DNA of 64,000 nt from Nitrosospira briensis. Its GTDB lineage: Bacteria > Pseudomonadota > Gammaproteobacteria > Burkholderiales > Nitrosomonadaceae. The stretch lies in NCBI RefSeq assembly GCF_900115125.1, contig NZ_FOVJ01000002.1, forward strand, positions 529,635 to 593,634, given 5' to 3'. Position numbers and translations under genes: made by a program. The notes below the pieces were generated by a model. That model saw only the letters and a list, made by a program, of their open reading frames with translations, had not been told where the DNA came from and ran no database searches. Positions 46,836-55,529 of this stretch are shown here, piece after piece (position 1 is the stretch's first letter; every line of letters begins with the position of its first letter).

Positions 46836-47462
46836 CTAATTATTGTAATGGTTTGTATATTCTATCTCGCCTCTGGACCGGTGTTTCTGAACGGGATCTT
46901 TAGCTGGAGTGCAGACGTCTGCACTCTCTTGCAAGCCGCCCTCGATCTCCTTCACCTTGTTTTCTAGTCCCTCATTTTCTTTCGTGAGCTTGTCAATTTC
47001 TGCCAGTCTTTTTGGCATTGCCGGTCCGACGATAGCGGGATATTCCATATCCCGCACCACACGCCCCACCGCCTCCTTCAACTGGTCTCCAATAATGTAG
47101 AACAGCGCTCTTTCAATTGTTTTTGGCGTGGTCACAAGAACGCCGGGACCAGCAGGTTGCACGATTCGCAATGGATTAATCGCGGTCTCGTTAAGATTCA
47201 TGTGTTTGCCCTGATGATATTCACCCGGTGTGGTCATCGGGTTTTTTACATACTTGTCCAGTTCAATTTGAAGCAATTGCGGATAGTCGCTGCCGAAGTT
47301 ATCTATCCACGAGCAGGCCAACTCGATAAGTTCATCCTTCGGCCGCGGGAGTTTGTGAAGTTCTTCGATCCTGAGCTTGTTCCGTTCGATTGTCGCCCGC
47401 ATCTTTTTACATTCATTGCGAGCTTCAGTCAGAACATCTTTCGCTTTCAACCAATCAAACAT
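46836..47462 (-). CDS. hypothetical protein with coiled-coil ends
   Basis: 208 residues. The N-terminal 45 residues and the region 153-180 are rich in Glu/Lys and look like coiled coils; the middle (SWIDNFGSDYPQLLQIELDKY) is ordered. I do not recognise a domain. The C-terminal codons for ADVCT are encoded by the second copy of the 16-base palindrome. It is the first gene behind the S49 protease and ends with a strong terminator. Confidence 0.7.
   Translation of the reverse strand: MFDWLKAKDVLTEARNECKKMRATIERNKLRIEELHKLPRPKDELIELACSWIDNFGSDYPQLLQIELDKYVKNPMTTPGEYHQGKHMNLNETAINPLRIVQPAGPGVLVTTPKTIERALFYIIGDQLKEAVGRVVRDMEYPAIVGPAMPKRLAEIDKLTKENEGLENKVKEIEGGLQESADVCTPAKDPVQKHRSRGEIEYTNHYNN
46909..46924. 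repeat. 16-base perfect palindrome, copy 2 (inside coding sequence)
   Basis: GTGCAGACGTCTGCAC, identical to 46753-46768, within the coding sequence of the 208-residue gene. Confidence 0.7.
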
Positions 47463-47492
47463 GATGAATATTCCTTTGTCTTTTGGGATTCA

Positions 47493-48473
47493 TTAACGAC
47501 CGCTGACTACACGGCCAGTGGTAATACGGGCATGGCCAGCGTGAGCAGCTCGCGTGTAGGCCGTGAAACTCTCCAGGCTCGAGAACTCGGCACGGATCTT
47601 CGGATCATTGCGCCATTGCGCCGCGCATGAGTCTTCAACAGATAACGCAGCCTGTGGCTGGCCGGTAGCAGCAACCGCAGGCACTGGCACTGCACCAGGT
47701 GATCCAACAACACTTTCAAACGTGCCAATACGGTCGGCCATTCCCGCCCTCACAGCGGCAATACCGATCAACACGCCACCCTGCCCGAAGTCCGAAATCA
47801 CCTTGTTTTCAGATACGCCGCGATAGGTAGCAACCTTGGCAGTAAACACGCTGGCCAGGCTGTCGATTCCGTCCTGAAGAACAGCACGGCCCTCCTGAGT
47901 TGAGGGGTCGGGCCTTTTCTTGGGGGCTGTCGATGAAACGATCTCATGGAAGATGATGCCTTCCATTCCCTGGCGCACCCGATCATCGACGACGGTACCG
48001 ACCACCCCTATGCTGCCTACCATAGCCGTGTCGGATACCACGATACGGCTAGTAGCAGCTGCCAGCCAATAAGCTGCAGAGGCTCCCATTCCGGAAACAA
48101 AAGCTTCTATGGGTTTGACTGATCGGGATGCGTAGATTCTATCCCCCATCTCGGATATGCCCGCTACCGCTCCACCAGGAGAGTCGATATTCAGCATGAT
48201 CTTCTTGACCGAAGAGTCTGCCAGGGCACTGTCCAGCTCGTACTGGATGGTTTGTAAATCCGTACCCCCGAAGAGCATGCTGAGGATGCTTGCGCGTGGC
48301 GTGATCGGTCCTGCAATCTCAATGATGGCAACACCACCCTCCACACGCTTCCTGCTTGGCTGTGCTGGCAGTTTGATACCAGGACCAGCTGCGTTCGTGC
48401 TGCGGATCAGGCTTTCGAACGTCTCCCTGTGCAATGCCCAGGGGCGCCCGGCGAGTTCAGTTTGAAGGTTCAT
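47493..48473 (-). CDS. S49-family (SppA-like) capsid-type protease
   Basis: 326 residues. The fold of signal peptide peptidase-like serine proteases used as phage prohead proteases: MLNIDSPGGAVAGISEMG, GMGASAAYWLAAATSRI with the nucleophilic Ser, GSIGVVGTVV, and KKRPD with the catalytic Lys. No membrane anchor is present. In tailed phages such a protease sits next to the portal and major capsid genes, which are absent here. The overlap with the upstream gene (ATGA at 48473-48470) shows coupling. Confidence 0.9.
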   Translation of the reverse strand: MNLQTELAGRPWALHRETFESLIRSTNAAGPGIKLPAQPSRKRVEGGVAIIEIAGPITPRASILSMLFGGTDLQTIQYELDSALADSSVKKIMLNIDSPGGAVAGISEMGDRIYASRSVKPIEAFVSGMGASAAYWLAAATSRIVVSDTAMVGSIGVVGTVVDDRVRQGMEGIIFHEIVSSTAPKKRPDPSTQEGRAVLQDGIDSLASVFTAKVATYRGVSENKVISDFGQGGVLIGIAAVRAGMADRIGTFESVVGSPGAVPVPAVAATGQPQAALSVEDSCAAQWRNDPKIRAEFSSLESFTAYTRAAHAGHARITTGRVVSGR

Positions 48474-49333
48474 AGACTGTTCACCCCTTCGTACGGTTTA
48501 AGTATCTCTTCGATCTGTTCCTTGCTGAGCACGTCAGTAATCAAGGGCGGCAGCTCACCTTTTTCATCATCGCAATCCATGGCCTGGCGAAGAATCCGTG
48601 CGTGATAGTCGGAGAGATCATCATAATGTCTCGCCTGGACCTCCGGTGAGTTCTGCCAGGCGTGGAGCGTAAGAAGGCTCAATTTTTGCAATATATTCAT
48701 GTGCGATTTTCCTATATGAATTGGGGGGTTGATCGTAGTAGTCGATCGAGGTTGATCGTACGCATCGGCATGAATGTGCCACAAGATCGGATAGGTTCCG
48801 GAAGCTGGGGGAGGGTTCTGCACTATCTCTTTCAAACGCACCCAGCCGTGAGGAACCTCTCCGGAGGGCGCGAACTTGAAGGCAAAGAACAACGCGCGCC
48901 GAAGCGGAGTTGAATCTTCTGGAGGAAGGGCGGCACCCCTCAATCCCGGCCAGAAGACCTCCTCAAAGGTATGGATGTGTTCGCTCAATGCACAGCAACG
49001 CTTATATTCGCTAGTTCCATCTATCAGATCGAACGCACGCACAAGCCAGGCGTTACGTGTATCCAATCTGTCGATGGTGCGCCAGTCACGCTGCGAGGGA
49101 GAAGGCGCAAGGTTCATAACCTCGTCGAGCCTGCGCTGTCCGTTCACATATTCTTGAAGCTTGGCTTTTAACCACTGTTGAGTCTCGGGAGGAATCTCTT
49201 TACTATCGGGCGCGGTGATCGCCCTAATGTGCGCCTCGGTATCAGGCGGCAATGCCCGGCGTTGTCCTGCTTCTGTTCCAGGTGCAACCATCAATTGTCC
49301 CCAGGTACCCGCCCTGGAATTATCAGCACTCAT
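48470..49333 (-). CDS. hypothetical protein of the element
   Basis: 287 residues from ATG 49333, which has GGAGG at 8 bases; the frame is open to 49441. Composition is ordinary, without membrane segments. Sequence such as ENAWLVRAFDLIDGT is not recognised. It lies between the iteron array and the S49 protease and overlaps the latter by four bases. Confidence 0.75.
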   Translation of the reverse strand: MSADNSRAGTWGQLMVAPGTEAGQRRALPPDTEAHIRAITAPDSKEIPPETQQWLKAKLQEYVNGQRRLDEVMNLAPSPSQRDWRTIDRLDTRNAWLVRAFDLIDGTSEYKRCCALSEHIHTFEEVFWPGLRGAALPPEDSTPLRRALFFAFKFAPSGEVPHGWVRLKEIVQNPPPASGTYPILWHIHADAYDQPRSTTTINPPIHIGKSHMNILQKLSLLTLHAWQNSPEVQARHYDDLSDYHARILRQAMDCDDEKGELPPLITDVLSKEQIEEILKPYEGVNSL

Positions 49334-49482
49334 TAGGATTCCCTCCGAACGACCACCATATTGACCATACAGACCGCCCCAAGATGACCACCCCATGCGG
49401 TTCTGGTCACTAGCGTTTTTTCGCGTACTTGGCCGCCGCATGTAAAAATTTTTCCGGAAGTACCTTGGAGTTTTCCCGTTCC

Positions 49483-49719
49483 AAGATGCTCACTTAAGGT
49501 GCTCAACTGAGCATCTTTATGAAACCCTTTATCCATGCGGGTTTCAGCAAAGTTGCTCAAGGTGCTCAAGGGTATAGGCATGTTGAGCAAGTTGTTCAAG
49601 GTGTCCAGACTCCTGAACAGCTTGAACAACTTAGCTATAAAGCAATATATATATAGTTGTTGGGTAAGTTGTTCAGTGAACAGCTTAGGTGAGCATCTTA
49701 GGGATAGCGTGATCATCTT
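49483..49719. repeat. iteron array with AT-rich core, candidate replication origin
   Basis: At least twelve copies, in both orientations, of a 10-base word close to AAGTTGYTCA. Positions include 49483, 49496, 49508 (reverse), 49550, 49559, 49589, 49614 (reverse), 49623 (reverse), 49666, 49677 (reverse), 49690 (reverse) and 49710 (reverse, one mismatch). Between 49633 and 49656 lies an AT-rich stretch with ATATATATATAG. It sits next to the RepA-like helicase gene, as expected of an origin that the helicase or an initiator would bind. Confidence 0.7.
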
Positions 49720-50914
49720 AGTCACCAGCTTCCTTTAGCGTCATTTGCGGGTTTTTATGTTCGTCTGGTAGCGTCCAAACCCACGCACCATCCCCGGCCG
49801 CACCGCCGACGCGCTGAGGTTTCACACCCAGTGCAGCCTGCGCCCTGCGGATAGTCGCCCAGGAATACCCAGCCTCTTTCGCGTGTTTCTTAACGTCATT
49901 GCTTGATACCGCACCAGCGGAGAGCACATCGCTCAGCCAGTCGGCAGCATCCCCCGCCAGTGTGGTTTCATGACCGCCGGCGTCATCGTCCCGCCCCAGC
50001 GCTTCATCGGCGGATATCGATATGCTTTCCTTCTCCCACGCCACGCGCGACACTCCGTTCACTACCTCGATGCGGTAGGCCATGCCGTTTCCATCCGGTC
50101 CCAGGTTATTCTTGAGCGGGATGAATAGGCGTCTGGCGGGATCACTCTTATCCGCTGCCACCAGGAAGGCAGCACGCGCCGCCGCCACGAATGCCATGCT
50201 CCCTGTCGCACGTTGAAGCGCTGATCCGCCGGTGCCCTTGTTCAGGTGGGTAACAAAGATGAGTGCAGCGCCAATGCTGGCCGCCAGTTCGGACAGAGGT
50301 GCCATCAATGCCCGCACCTCTGCATTGTTGTGAGAGTCCGATCCGTCAAGATAGGCGGAGATTGGATCGACTATGATGAGGCGGCATTCCGGTAATGCCA
50401 GGATGGCTTCGCGAACGGCCTCGATATCTCGCCGCAAACTCAGCAACCTTGTCTCCGGATCGCCGGAACGGTTCAGGCTTTCCACGCCGCCCACGATGTG
50501 AATCCGCGAGGAATCCGCGCCCGCCGCATCCATCCGCGGGCAGATGGTATCGGCTGCATCATCCTCGGCCGAGATAAATATGACATCACCATGCGGACAT
50601 GGGGTGCCATCCGGCCAAGGTAGCCCGGTCGAGACGTGGGCAGCCAGGCTAACTGTTACTGTGCTCTTGCCAAGTCCGGGATCACCCGCAATCAGGGTTA
50701 TCTTGCCCAGTGCTATTTTTCCCCACCATAACCAGGTTATGACCATTCGCACAATGTCACTCGCCCTGGTCAGCTTCAAGCGGGATTTAGGCGCTTGATG
50801 TATCCCTTTTCCCCGGTCGATGTGTTCCTGTTGCTCGCGGGTGAACTTGCCCTTTATGATCTTATCCAGGGCGGCCGCGCCGCGTTCTATGCCTTGCTTA
50901 TCATTAGCCATCAA
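49718..50914 (-). CDS. RepA-like hexameric helicase (AAA_25/RecA fold)
   Basis: 398 residues. Walker A is AGDPGLGKSTVTVSLA near residue 77, Walker B is LIIVDPISAYLDG near 160, and FVTHLNKGTGGSALQRATGS is the later motif of the family. The C-terminal 80 residues look like a winged helix (SNDVKKHAKEAGYSWATIRRAQ). The family unwinds DNA in plasmid, satellite and phage replication. It overlaps the primase-like gene upstream, and the iteron array begins directly at its stop. Confidence 0.9.
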   Translation of the reverse strand: MMANDKQGIERGAAALDKIIKGKFTREQQEHIDRGKGIHQAPKSRLKLTRASDIVRMVITWLWWGKIALGKITLIAGDPGLGKSTVTVSLAAHVSTGLPWPDGTPCPHGDVIFISAEDDAADTICPRMDAAGADSSRIHIVGGVESLNRSGDPETRLLSLRRDIEAVREAILALPECRLIIVDPISAYLDGSDSHNNAEVRALMAPLSELAASIGAALIFVTHLNKGTGGSALQRATGSMAFVAAARAAFLVAADKSDPARRLFIPLKNNLGPDGNGMAYRIEVVNGVSRVAWEKESISISADEALGRDDDAGGHETTLAGDAADWLSDVLSAGAVSSNDVKKHAKEAGYSWATIRRAQAALGVKPQRVGGAAGDGAWVWTLPDEHKNPQMTLKEAGD

Positions 50915-51323
50915 ATACCCCCGTTGCGGCTTGTAGACGTGAAGCCGCCACCAGCAGACGTTTTCTATCCGTCTCGGAAAGCTCCACGCCGTGCGCCATG
51001 TTTGACGCTGCTATCGCTACCAGCAGCGCTTCAAAGCCGATACAGCGCAAAATATCGGATGCGAAAAATGCCCGGCGCTCTCCGGCGCCGCCATAGCCTC
51101 CCTGACGCTCTGGAAACAGATCCTCAAGGGTTAGCCCTACCGCCGCGAGAACGTCACTTGTGGAGCATCCCGAGAAGTCGTGCAAAAGCACGCGGCCATC
51201 ATCCAGCTCACGAATCGCAAGGGAAGGGTGTTTATCGTCGTGAGCTGGGCAGCAAGCAACAAACCGGCCCGGGCCGGTTTGCTTAACGTTGCTGAGAAGC
51301 GATAACAGGCGGTCGACGCTCAT
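50904..51323 (-). CDS. CHC2-type primase zinc-finger protein
   Basis: 139 residues. The N-terminal part, RFVACCPAHDDKHPSLAI then LLHDFSGCSTSDVLAAVGL, is the zinc-binding domain of DnaG-type primases. No TOPRIM catalytic domain follows; the C-terminal half is helical and unknown. It may be a loader or a template-recognition subunit for the helicase that overlaps it. Its start overlaps the stop of the gene upstream (ATGA). Confidence 0.85.
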   Translation of the reverse strand: MSVDRLLSLLSNVKQTGPGRFVACCPAHDDKHPSLAIRELDDGRVLLHDFSGCSTSDVLAAVGLTLEDLFPERQGGYGGAGERRAFFASDILRCIGFEALLVAIAASNMAHGVELSETDRKRLLVAASRLQAATGVFDG

Positions 51324-51733
51324 AGATCAGGATCCTCAACCACCAATCGCTGAAACTCCAAATCCGAATCGTAAGGTGTTGCACCTGCGCGAATCGCACG
51401 CAGCCCTACAATTGCAGCTTCAGCCACTGCTTTCGAAAACCCACATTCGATCCCCCACCCATGCGTTCTCCACCCGGGTTCATTAAAAACAAGTTCAAGG
51501 GTCACGAAAGCCTGGTATTCGTTGACATCGGCCAGGGCGACAACTTCGGAAAAGTGCTGCCTCCCGATCTCGACGCCATCTGACCAATAAGCTTTCGGAT
51601 CATGTGGTACATGCCACATCCGGAGGAGGTCGCGCTCGTCACGAGCCGCGAATGAAAGGTCTTCACGGCCCTGAATCGATTTGGCGGGGAGTGATTGAAC
51701 AGGCGCAAGTGCCAGGTTGGTTTTCTTATTCAT
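51320..51733 (-). CDS. hypothetical protein of the element
   Basis: 137 residues without signal peptide or membrane segment. The core (EYQAFVTLELVFNEPGWRTHGWGIECGFSKAVAEAAIVGLRAI) is not recognised. The start overlaps the upstream stop by four bases, so it is translated with its neighbours. Confidence 0.75.
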   Translation of the reverse strand: MNKKTNLALAPVQSLPAKSIQGREDLSFAARDERDLLRMWHVPHDPKAYWSDGVEIGRQHFSEVVALADVNEYQAFVTLELVFNEPGWRTHGWGIECGFSKAVAEAAIVGLRAIRAGATPYDSDLEFQRLVVEDPDL

Positions 51734-52005
51734 GCCGTTTCTCCTTTCACGGGGGAAATATCTACCCCTTCCAGTAAGTCTTCCGATTTTTTTATGCGAT
51801 CTGCCACGTGCTGCATCACGTAAAAAAGTCCTGTAGTCTGGATCGGATCAAGTGTTAGCCCTTTGCCGCGCGGTAGCAGCGTGATGCTGTTGACGAACTC
51901 AACCATATACCGTGCTTCCGAAAGAACATCTCTTGCTTCCAACAAGTTATGTTCGCTGTCAGGCTTTATGATCGACACGGCCGCGACTTTGGTTTGATTA
52001 GCCAT
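51730..52005 (-). CDS. small hypothetical protein, paralogue of its neighbour
   Basis: 91 residues from ATG 52005 with GGGAGGG at 8 bases. It shares the pattern L-EA---V-F---I--GxxLxPxxxxGxxxxMxxxxxRI with the gene at 51998-52267, so the two are a tandem duplication. No domain is recognised. It is likely all-helical. Confidence 0.75.
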   Translation of the reverse strand: MANQTKVAAVSIIKPDSEHNLLEARDVLSEARYMVEFVNSITLLPRGKGLTLDPIQTTGLFYVMQHVADRIKKSEDLLEGVDISPVKGETA

Positions 52006-52267
52006 GACGCGCACCCTCCCGGCATTCATCCAGCTCGCAGATCAAGCTTTCAATGCGTTTCGATAGATCATCCATAAGATGGATAAATCCACAGGACTCT
52101 TCCGGAGATAGCTCGATCCCATCGCCTTTATCGGTGGCTTTGAAGAATATTCCGCGCCAAAAATGAACTACAGAACTGGCTTCGCAGAGCGAGTTCTGAA
52201 CAGTTAACAGCTTGTTATAGGTGATAGATGTAACCGGCACGGACGTGCCTTTAGATTGAGCAGCCAT
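51998..52267 (-). CDS. small hypothetical protein, paralogue of its neighbour
   Basis: 89 residues from ATG 52267, which has AGGAGG at 5 bases; the frame is open to 52585 but the extra part is not supported. It is similar in pattern to the next gene (LSPEESCGFIHLMDDLSKRIESL against LDPIQTTGLFYVMQHVADRIKKS). It overlaps that gene by 8 bases. Confidence 0.75.
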   Translation of the reverse strand: MAAQSKGTSVPVTSITYNKLLTVQNSLCEASSVVHFWRGIFFKATDKGDGIELSPEESCGFIHLMDDLSKRIESLICELDECREGARHG

Positions 52268-52559
52268 GATGGCCTCCTGGTGGTTAAGTTGAAATTTCAC
52301 CCTTGTTGAGAGGGCGGCCAGGCACTTCAACACCGCCACCAGGCGGCTGACAGCTTTAGTCCGAAGACTCTTTTTACACTGTCCAATACCCGGCCATTGA
52401 GCAAACAATGGACGAAAAAAAATCACGACTGACGGGCGCGAATGCCGCTGGTGGAGGTGTGTTGAGCACCGTATGCGGACTGTATTGGAAAAAAACGATG
52501 CGGTCAAGGGAAATGATGGTGGCAAGGCGTGGAATGAGTTATTTTTCATCTTCGCCGTC

Positions 52560-52754
52560 TCACCGGTAGTCCCGTATTTCCGCAAGAATGCGAACGATGT
52601 TTGCCTGGCTTTTGGCCTGGCTCTCCAAAGCCGCTACTGCTCGCTCGGCGTACGGTAGCCATAATCGAGCATAGGCTTGCAGCATGGGATCATTGTCAGC
52701 GCTACGGCGGTGCCCTTGCTCCAGCTTTTTCTCCAATTCGCGATCGCGGCTCAT
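52560..52754 (-). CDS. small hypothetical protein
   Basis: 64 residues, Ala/Glu/Arg-rich and probably helical. Its ATG overlaps the TGA of the AlpA-like gene (ATGA at 52754-52751), which supports it as real. A gap of about 290 bases with a UUCG-type hairpin (AGTC-TTCG-GACT near 52365) separates it from the next genes. Confidence 0.6.
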   Translation of the reverse strand: MSRDRELEKKLEQGHRRSADNDPMLQAYARLWLPYAERAVAALESQAKSQANIVRILAEIRDYR

Positions 52755-53029
52755 TGCGCCACCTGGTCCAATGAGCAGGCGCGGCTTGTGAACGACGTTA
52801 CATCTTTGCGCCTGGCCATCAGTTGGGATACGAGCTCGCGAACCTCGCTATTACTCTTCCCGGCAATACGAGCTGCGTTTATTGCGAGGATTTCGTGCTC
52901 TGGCCAGGCAACTGAGTTTTCACCCAGCCGTACCGGCTCAGTCATCAACCCGTTCTTGATGTCGCTATAGTGAGAGGTGCGAGATTTCGCAGTGAGCCCC
53001 AATACCGGCGGCAGTTTGATAAGTTTCAT
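52751..53029 (-). CDS. AlpA-family transcriptional regulator
   Basis: 92 residues from ATG 53029 with AAGGA at 9 bases. It has the AlpA pattern: KLPPVLGLTAKSRTSHYSDIKNGLM, an HTH, then WPEHEILAINAARIAG. AlpA proteins switch on excision or integrase genes in P4-like elements. It is next to the integrase side of the element, which fits. Confidence 0.85.
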   Translation of the reverse strand: MKLIKLPPVLGLTAKSRTSHYSDIKNGLMTEPVRLGENSVAWPEHEILAINAARIAGKSNSEVRELVSQLMARRKDVTSFTSRACSLDQVAQ

Positions 53030-53139
53030 AGTTAACCATCCTTCCCATGTAGTTGGAATGCGCCCTGATTCGCTGGGCGTGGATGGCACTATGCCTTATG
53101 GGAGAAGGCCAGGAGAAGGACGAAAACTAGGAGGGGTAA

Positions 53140-53982
53140 TTAATGTCTGTCGTCCTTTAATCTTATGAGGTTTTTGTATGCGCCATTGACTAAGTCCTTG
53201 CCCAACTTGACTGCTCGCGCAGCTTTTTTCCGCCTCGCCTCGATGTCTATGTCTTTTGGAAATAGCCTTTTGCCTATTTCCTGCGGAAATGCACCAGCCA
53301 GGTCCGCATCGAATGCACGCAAATACCCGCGAAGCTGATTTTTATGATTTTTCGATTGCTCTTTGTCGAGTTGATACGGTGTGGGACCATTCTCTAAATG
53401 ATCCTTCCATAATTTAAGAGCTTCTTTTGCTTTCTTCAGCTGCTTATCGATGCCGTATCGCAAGTCGAATCTCAACGTCACATGCTCAGGTTTATCAGGT
53501 GCAGGCCTGCGCGTAATAAATCCGGCTGCATCCACTGCATTCTCAATCTGCAGATCATACGGCGGCATCTCTATGTGGGCATTAATCTTCGCATAGCCAT
53601 CATCTTTTTCCGGATCGGCCATGTAGGTAATGCACCATTTTTCCATTAGATGTTCTATCAAGGGCATGTCTTCAATAACGTAGTCACCAACCCGCAGCTG
53701 ATACTGCTCCCATGTTTCACCAGGTAGCGCGGGAGGCTCGCAGTATCGAAAACACATATCGTCTGTAAGCATCATCCCCTTGTTATAAATCTTTGCAGTC
53801 TTCCCGCCTCCGGGACGAAGATCAGGCAAGTCCGCAAAACGCTTGTAGTCGGCCTGGTACTCTGGATTCCGCCGCAAGAACTCCCAGATCATAATTTTTA
53901 CAAACCATTCATCACGAGGCTTTTTGTATGCGCTGGCATCTTTCCAGTTCGGAAGCCAAGCGGGAATTTTTGACGTGCTCAT
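53140..53982 (-). CDS. DUF6499-like protein
   Basis: 280 residues from ATG 53982, with GGAAGGGG at 6 bases; TTG 53988 is less likely. The N terminus (IPAWLPNWKDASAYKK then WEFLRRNPEYQADY) is typical of DUF6499 proteins found with DUF2285 in mobile elements. The C-terminal half is basic and may bind DNA. It lies between the integrase and alpA. Confidence 0.75.
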   Translation of the reverse strand: MSTSKIPAWLPNWKDASAYKKPRDEWFVKIMIWEFLRRNPEYQADYKRFADLPDLRPGGGKTAKIYNKGMMLTDDMCFRYCEPPALPGETWEQYQLRVGDYVIEDMPLIEHLMEKWCITYMADPEKDDGYAKINAHIEMPPYDLQIENAVDAAGFITRRPAPDKPEHVTLRFDLRYGIDKQLKKAKEALKLWKDHLENGPTPYQLDKEQSKNHKNQLRGYLRAFDADLAGAFPQEIGKRLFPKDIDIEARRKKAARAVKLGKDLVNGAYKNLIRLKDDRH

Positions 53983-54016
53983 GTGCAACCCCTTCCAGGT
54001 GCATCCTTCAATTAGG

Positions 54017-54072
54017 AGCCACCCCAGGCGGTGAAGGAATCCGCTTTTTGCCTGGCCGAGCTAGGGGTGGCT
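54017..54072 (-). terminator. long hairpin behind the integrase gene
   Basis: AGCCACCCC (54017-54025) pairs with GGGGTGGCT (54064-54072), and CAGGC with GCCTG inside. It lies just behind the integrase stop. A terminator is the likely role, though no T run follows. Confidence 0.5.
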
Positions 54073-54075
54073 TGA

Positions 54076-55287
54076 TCAGTTCGATTTAAATGTAAGAATC
54101 TTGGCGCCGGTTTTAAGACCGTCCAGATAGTCCGCCCATTCCTGCATCATCTTGCGGCGCTCCGGCAGGTGTTCGGCATAGTTGTATGCTGCCCGTACAG
54201 AATCACGCTCAGCATGGGCGAGCTGTCGCTCGATGGCATCACGATTCCAGCCGTGCTCATTAAGCAAAGTGCTGGCCATGCTTCGGAAGCCATGCCCGGT
54301 TAATTCTTCTTTGCCATATCCCAGTCGGCGCAATGCGGAGTTGACGGTGTTCTCAGACATTGGACGGGAAGGGGTACGAACTCCAGGGAACACATATTTT
54401 CCTTGTCCCGTAAGAGCGTGAAGTTCTCGCAATACCGTCACAGCCTGGCTACAAAGCGGAACGATGTGTACCACTTTCATTTTCATCTTTTCGCCGGGTA
54501 TCCTCCATTCCGATTTATCCAGATCGACCTCCGACCATTCCGCGCGGCGTAGCTCCCCAGGTCGCACGAATAGCAGCGGTGCCAACTGCAAGGCACACCT
54601 GGTCACGAAAGACCCTCGATAACCTTCTACGGCTCGCATGAGCTCACCTATCGCCATTGGGTCTGTGATACTGGGGTGATGCTTTTCTTTCGCTGGGGGC
54701 AATGCGCCCCGGAGATCCACGGATGGGTCACGTTCAGCCCGGCCAGTGGCTACGGCGTAACGAAATACCTGGCTGCAATTCTGGTGCGCTCTATGCGCGG
54801 TTTCCAATGCGCCCCGATTCTCGATGCGTCGAAGCGTGGCCAGCAACACATGAGCCGTAATTTCAGCGATAGGCCTGTTTCCTATCCAGGGAAAGATATC
54901 TCGCTCCAGGCGACGAATGATCTTGTCTCCATGGCTTGCGGCCCAGTTGGGAGAGTGCTTTGCATACCACTCTCGCCCGACTGCCTCGAAACTATTACCG
55001 GCTATTTCTCTATTTGCTCGCTTTGCTTCTTGCTTGAATACTCCAGGATCAACTTCATTGGCTAACAGCTTGCGGGCATCGTCCCGGCGCTGCCGGGCTT
55101 GGGCCAGCGATACATCGGGGTATACACCCAGGGAGAGCAATTTCTCCTTTCCGCCGAAACGGTACTTAAACCGCCAGTATTTGGACCCGTTGGAATGAAT
55201 CAACAGGAACAGCCCTTTTTCATCAGCCAGCTTGCGCGGCTTGGCTTCAGGCTTCGCATTACGAACTGCTGTGTCAGTTAATGGCAT
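54076..55287 (-). CDS. P4-type tyrosine integrase
   Basis: 403 residues with the DUF4102 N-terminal arm-binding domain (LTDTAVRNAKPEAKPRKLADEKGLFL) and a tyrosine recombinase catalytic domain. The Arg is in VRPGELRRAEW, the H-x-x-R is in GHGFRSMAST, and the Tyr is in RAAYNYAEH. It recombines at the 3' end of tRNA-Phe, which lies 165 bases upstream of its start. Integrase orientation and position are typical for tRNA-integrated elements. Confidence 0.95.
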   Translation of the reverse strand: MPLTDTAVRNAKPEAKPRKLADEKGLFLLIHSNGSKYWRFKYRFGGKEKLLSLGVYPDVSLAQARQRRDDARKLLANEVDPGVFKQEAKRANREIAGNSFEAVGREWYAKHSPNWAASHGDKIIRRLERDIFPWIGNRPIAEITAHVLLATLRRIENRGALETAHRAHQNCSQVFRYAVATGRAERDPSVDLRGALPPAKEKHHPSITDPMAIGELMRAVEGYRGSFVTRCALQLAPLLFVRPGELRRAEWSEVDLDKSEWRIPGEKMKMKVVHIVPLCSQAVTVLRELHALTGQGKYVFPGVRTPSRPMSENTVNSALRRLGYGKEELTGHGFRSMASTLLNEHGWNRDAIERQLAHAERDSVRAAYNYAEHLPERRKMMQEWADYLDGLKTGAKILTFKSN

Positions 55288-55330
55288 TGTGGGGGTATAA
55301 GGTGCTAGGGGTACACGATGTACCCCTATT

Positions 55331-55342
55331 TATACCCCCATA
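55331..55342 (+). repeat. TATACCCCCATA, right end copy
   Basis: Same 12-base word as at 46318. An inverted version, TGGGGGTATA, lies at 55290-55299, and AGGGGTA/TACCCCT pairs lie between. Candidate integrase arm sites upstream of int. Confidence 0.4.
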
Positions 55343-55397
55343 CGATACCGGATGCAATAGAACTCAGCGGGACTCGGTGGGATATAGAATCAATGAA

Positions 55398-55420
55398 AAA
55401 GCCCGCAGGGAGCGGGCTTT
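55398..55420 (-). terminator. terminator behind tRNA-Phe
   Basis: On the minus strand AAGCCCGC / GCGGGCTT pairs over a short loop and is followed by TTTTTCATT. It ends the tRNA-Phe transcript. Confidence 0.8.
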
Positions 55421-55453
55421 CGGGACTTCTTGGGACGGGGTGGAACTATCTTT

Positions 55454-55529
<76 letters not shown>

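Noticed and set aside
49483..49719. CRISPR array
   Set aside because: Repeats are 10 bases, in both orientations and unevenly spaced; no cas genes nearby. Iterons explain it better.
49333..49725. 130-codon minus-strand frame over the iterons
   Set aside because: Encodes only the repeats and their surroundings; overlaps the start region of the 287-residue gene in another frame.
51998..52585. 195-codon version of the small paralogue
   Set aside because: The first 106 codons look non-coding and a strong ribosome site precedes the internal ATG at 52267.
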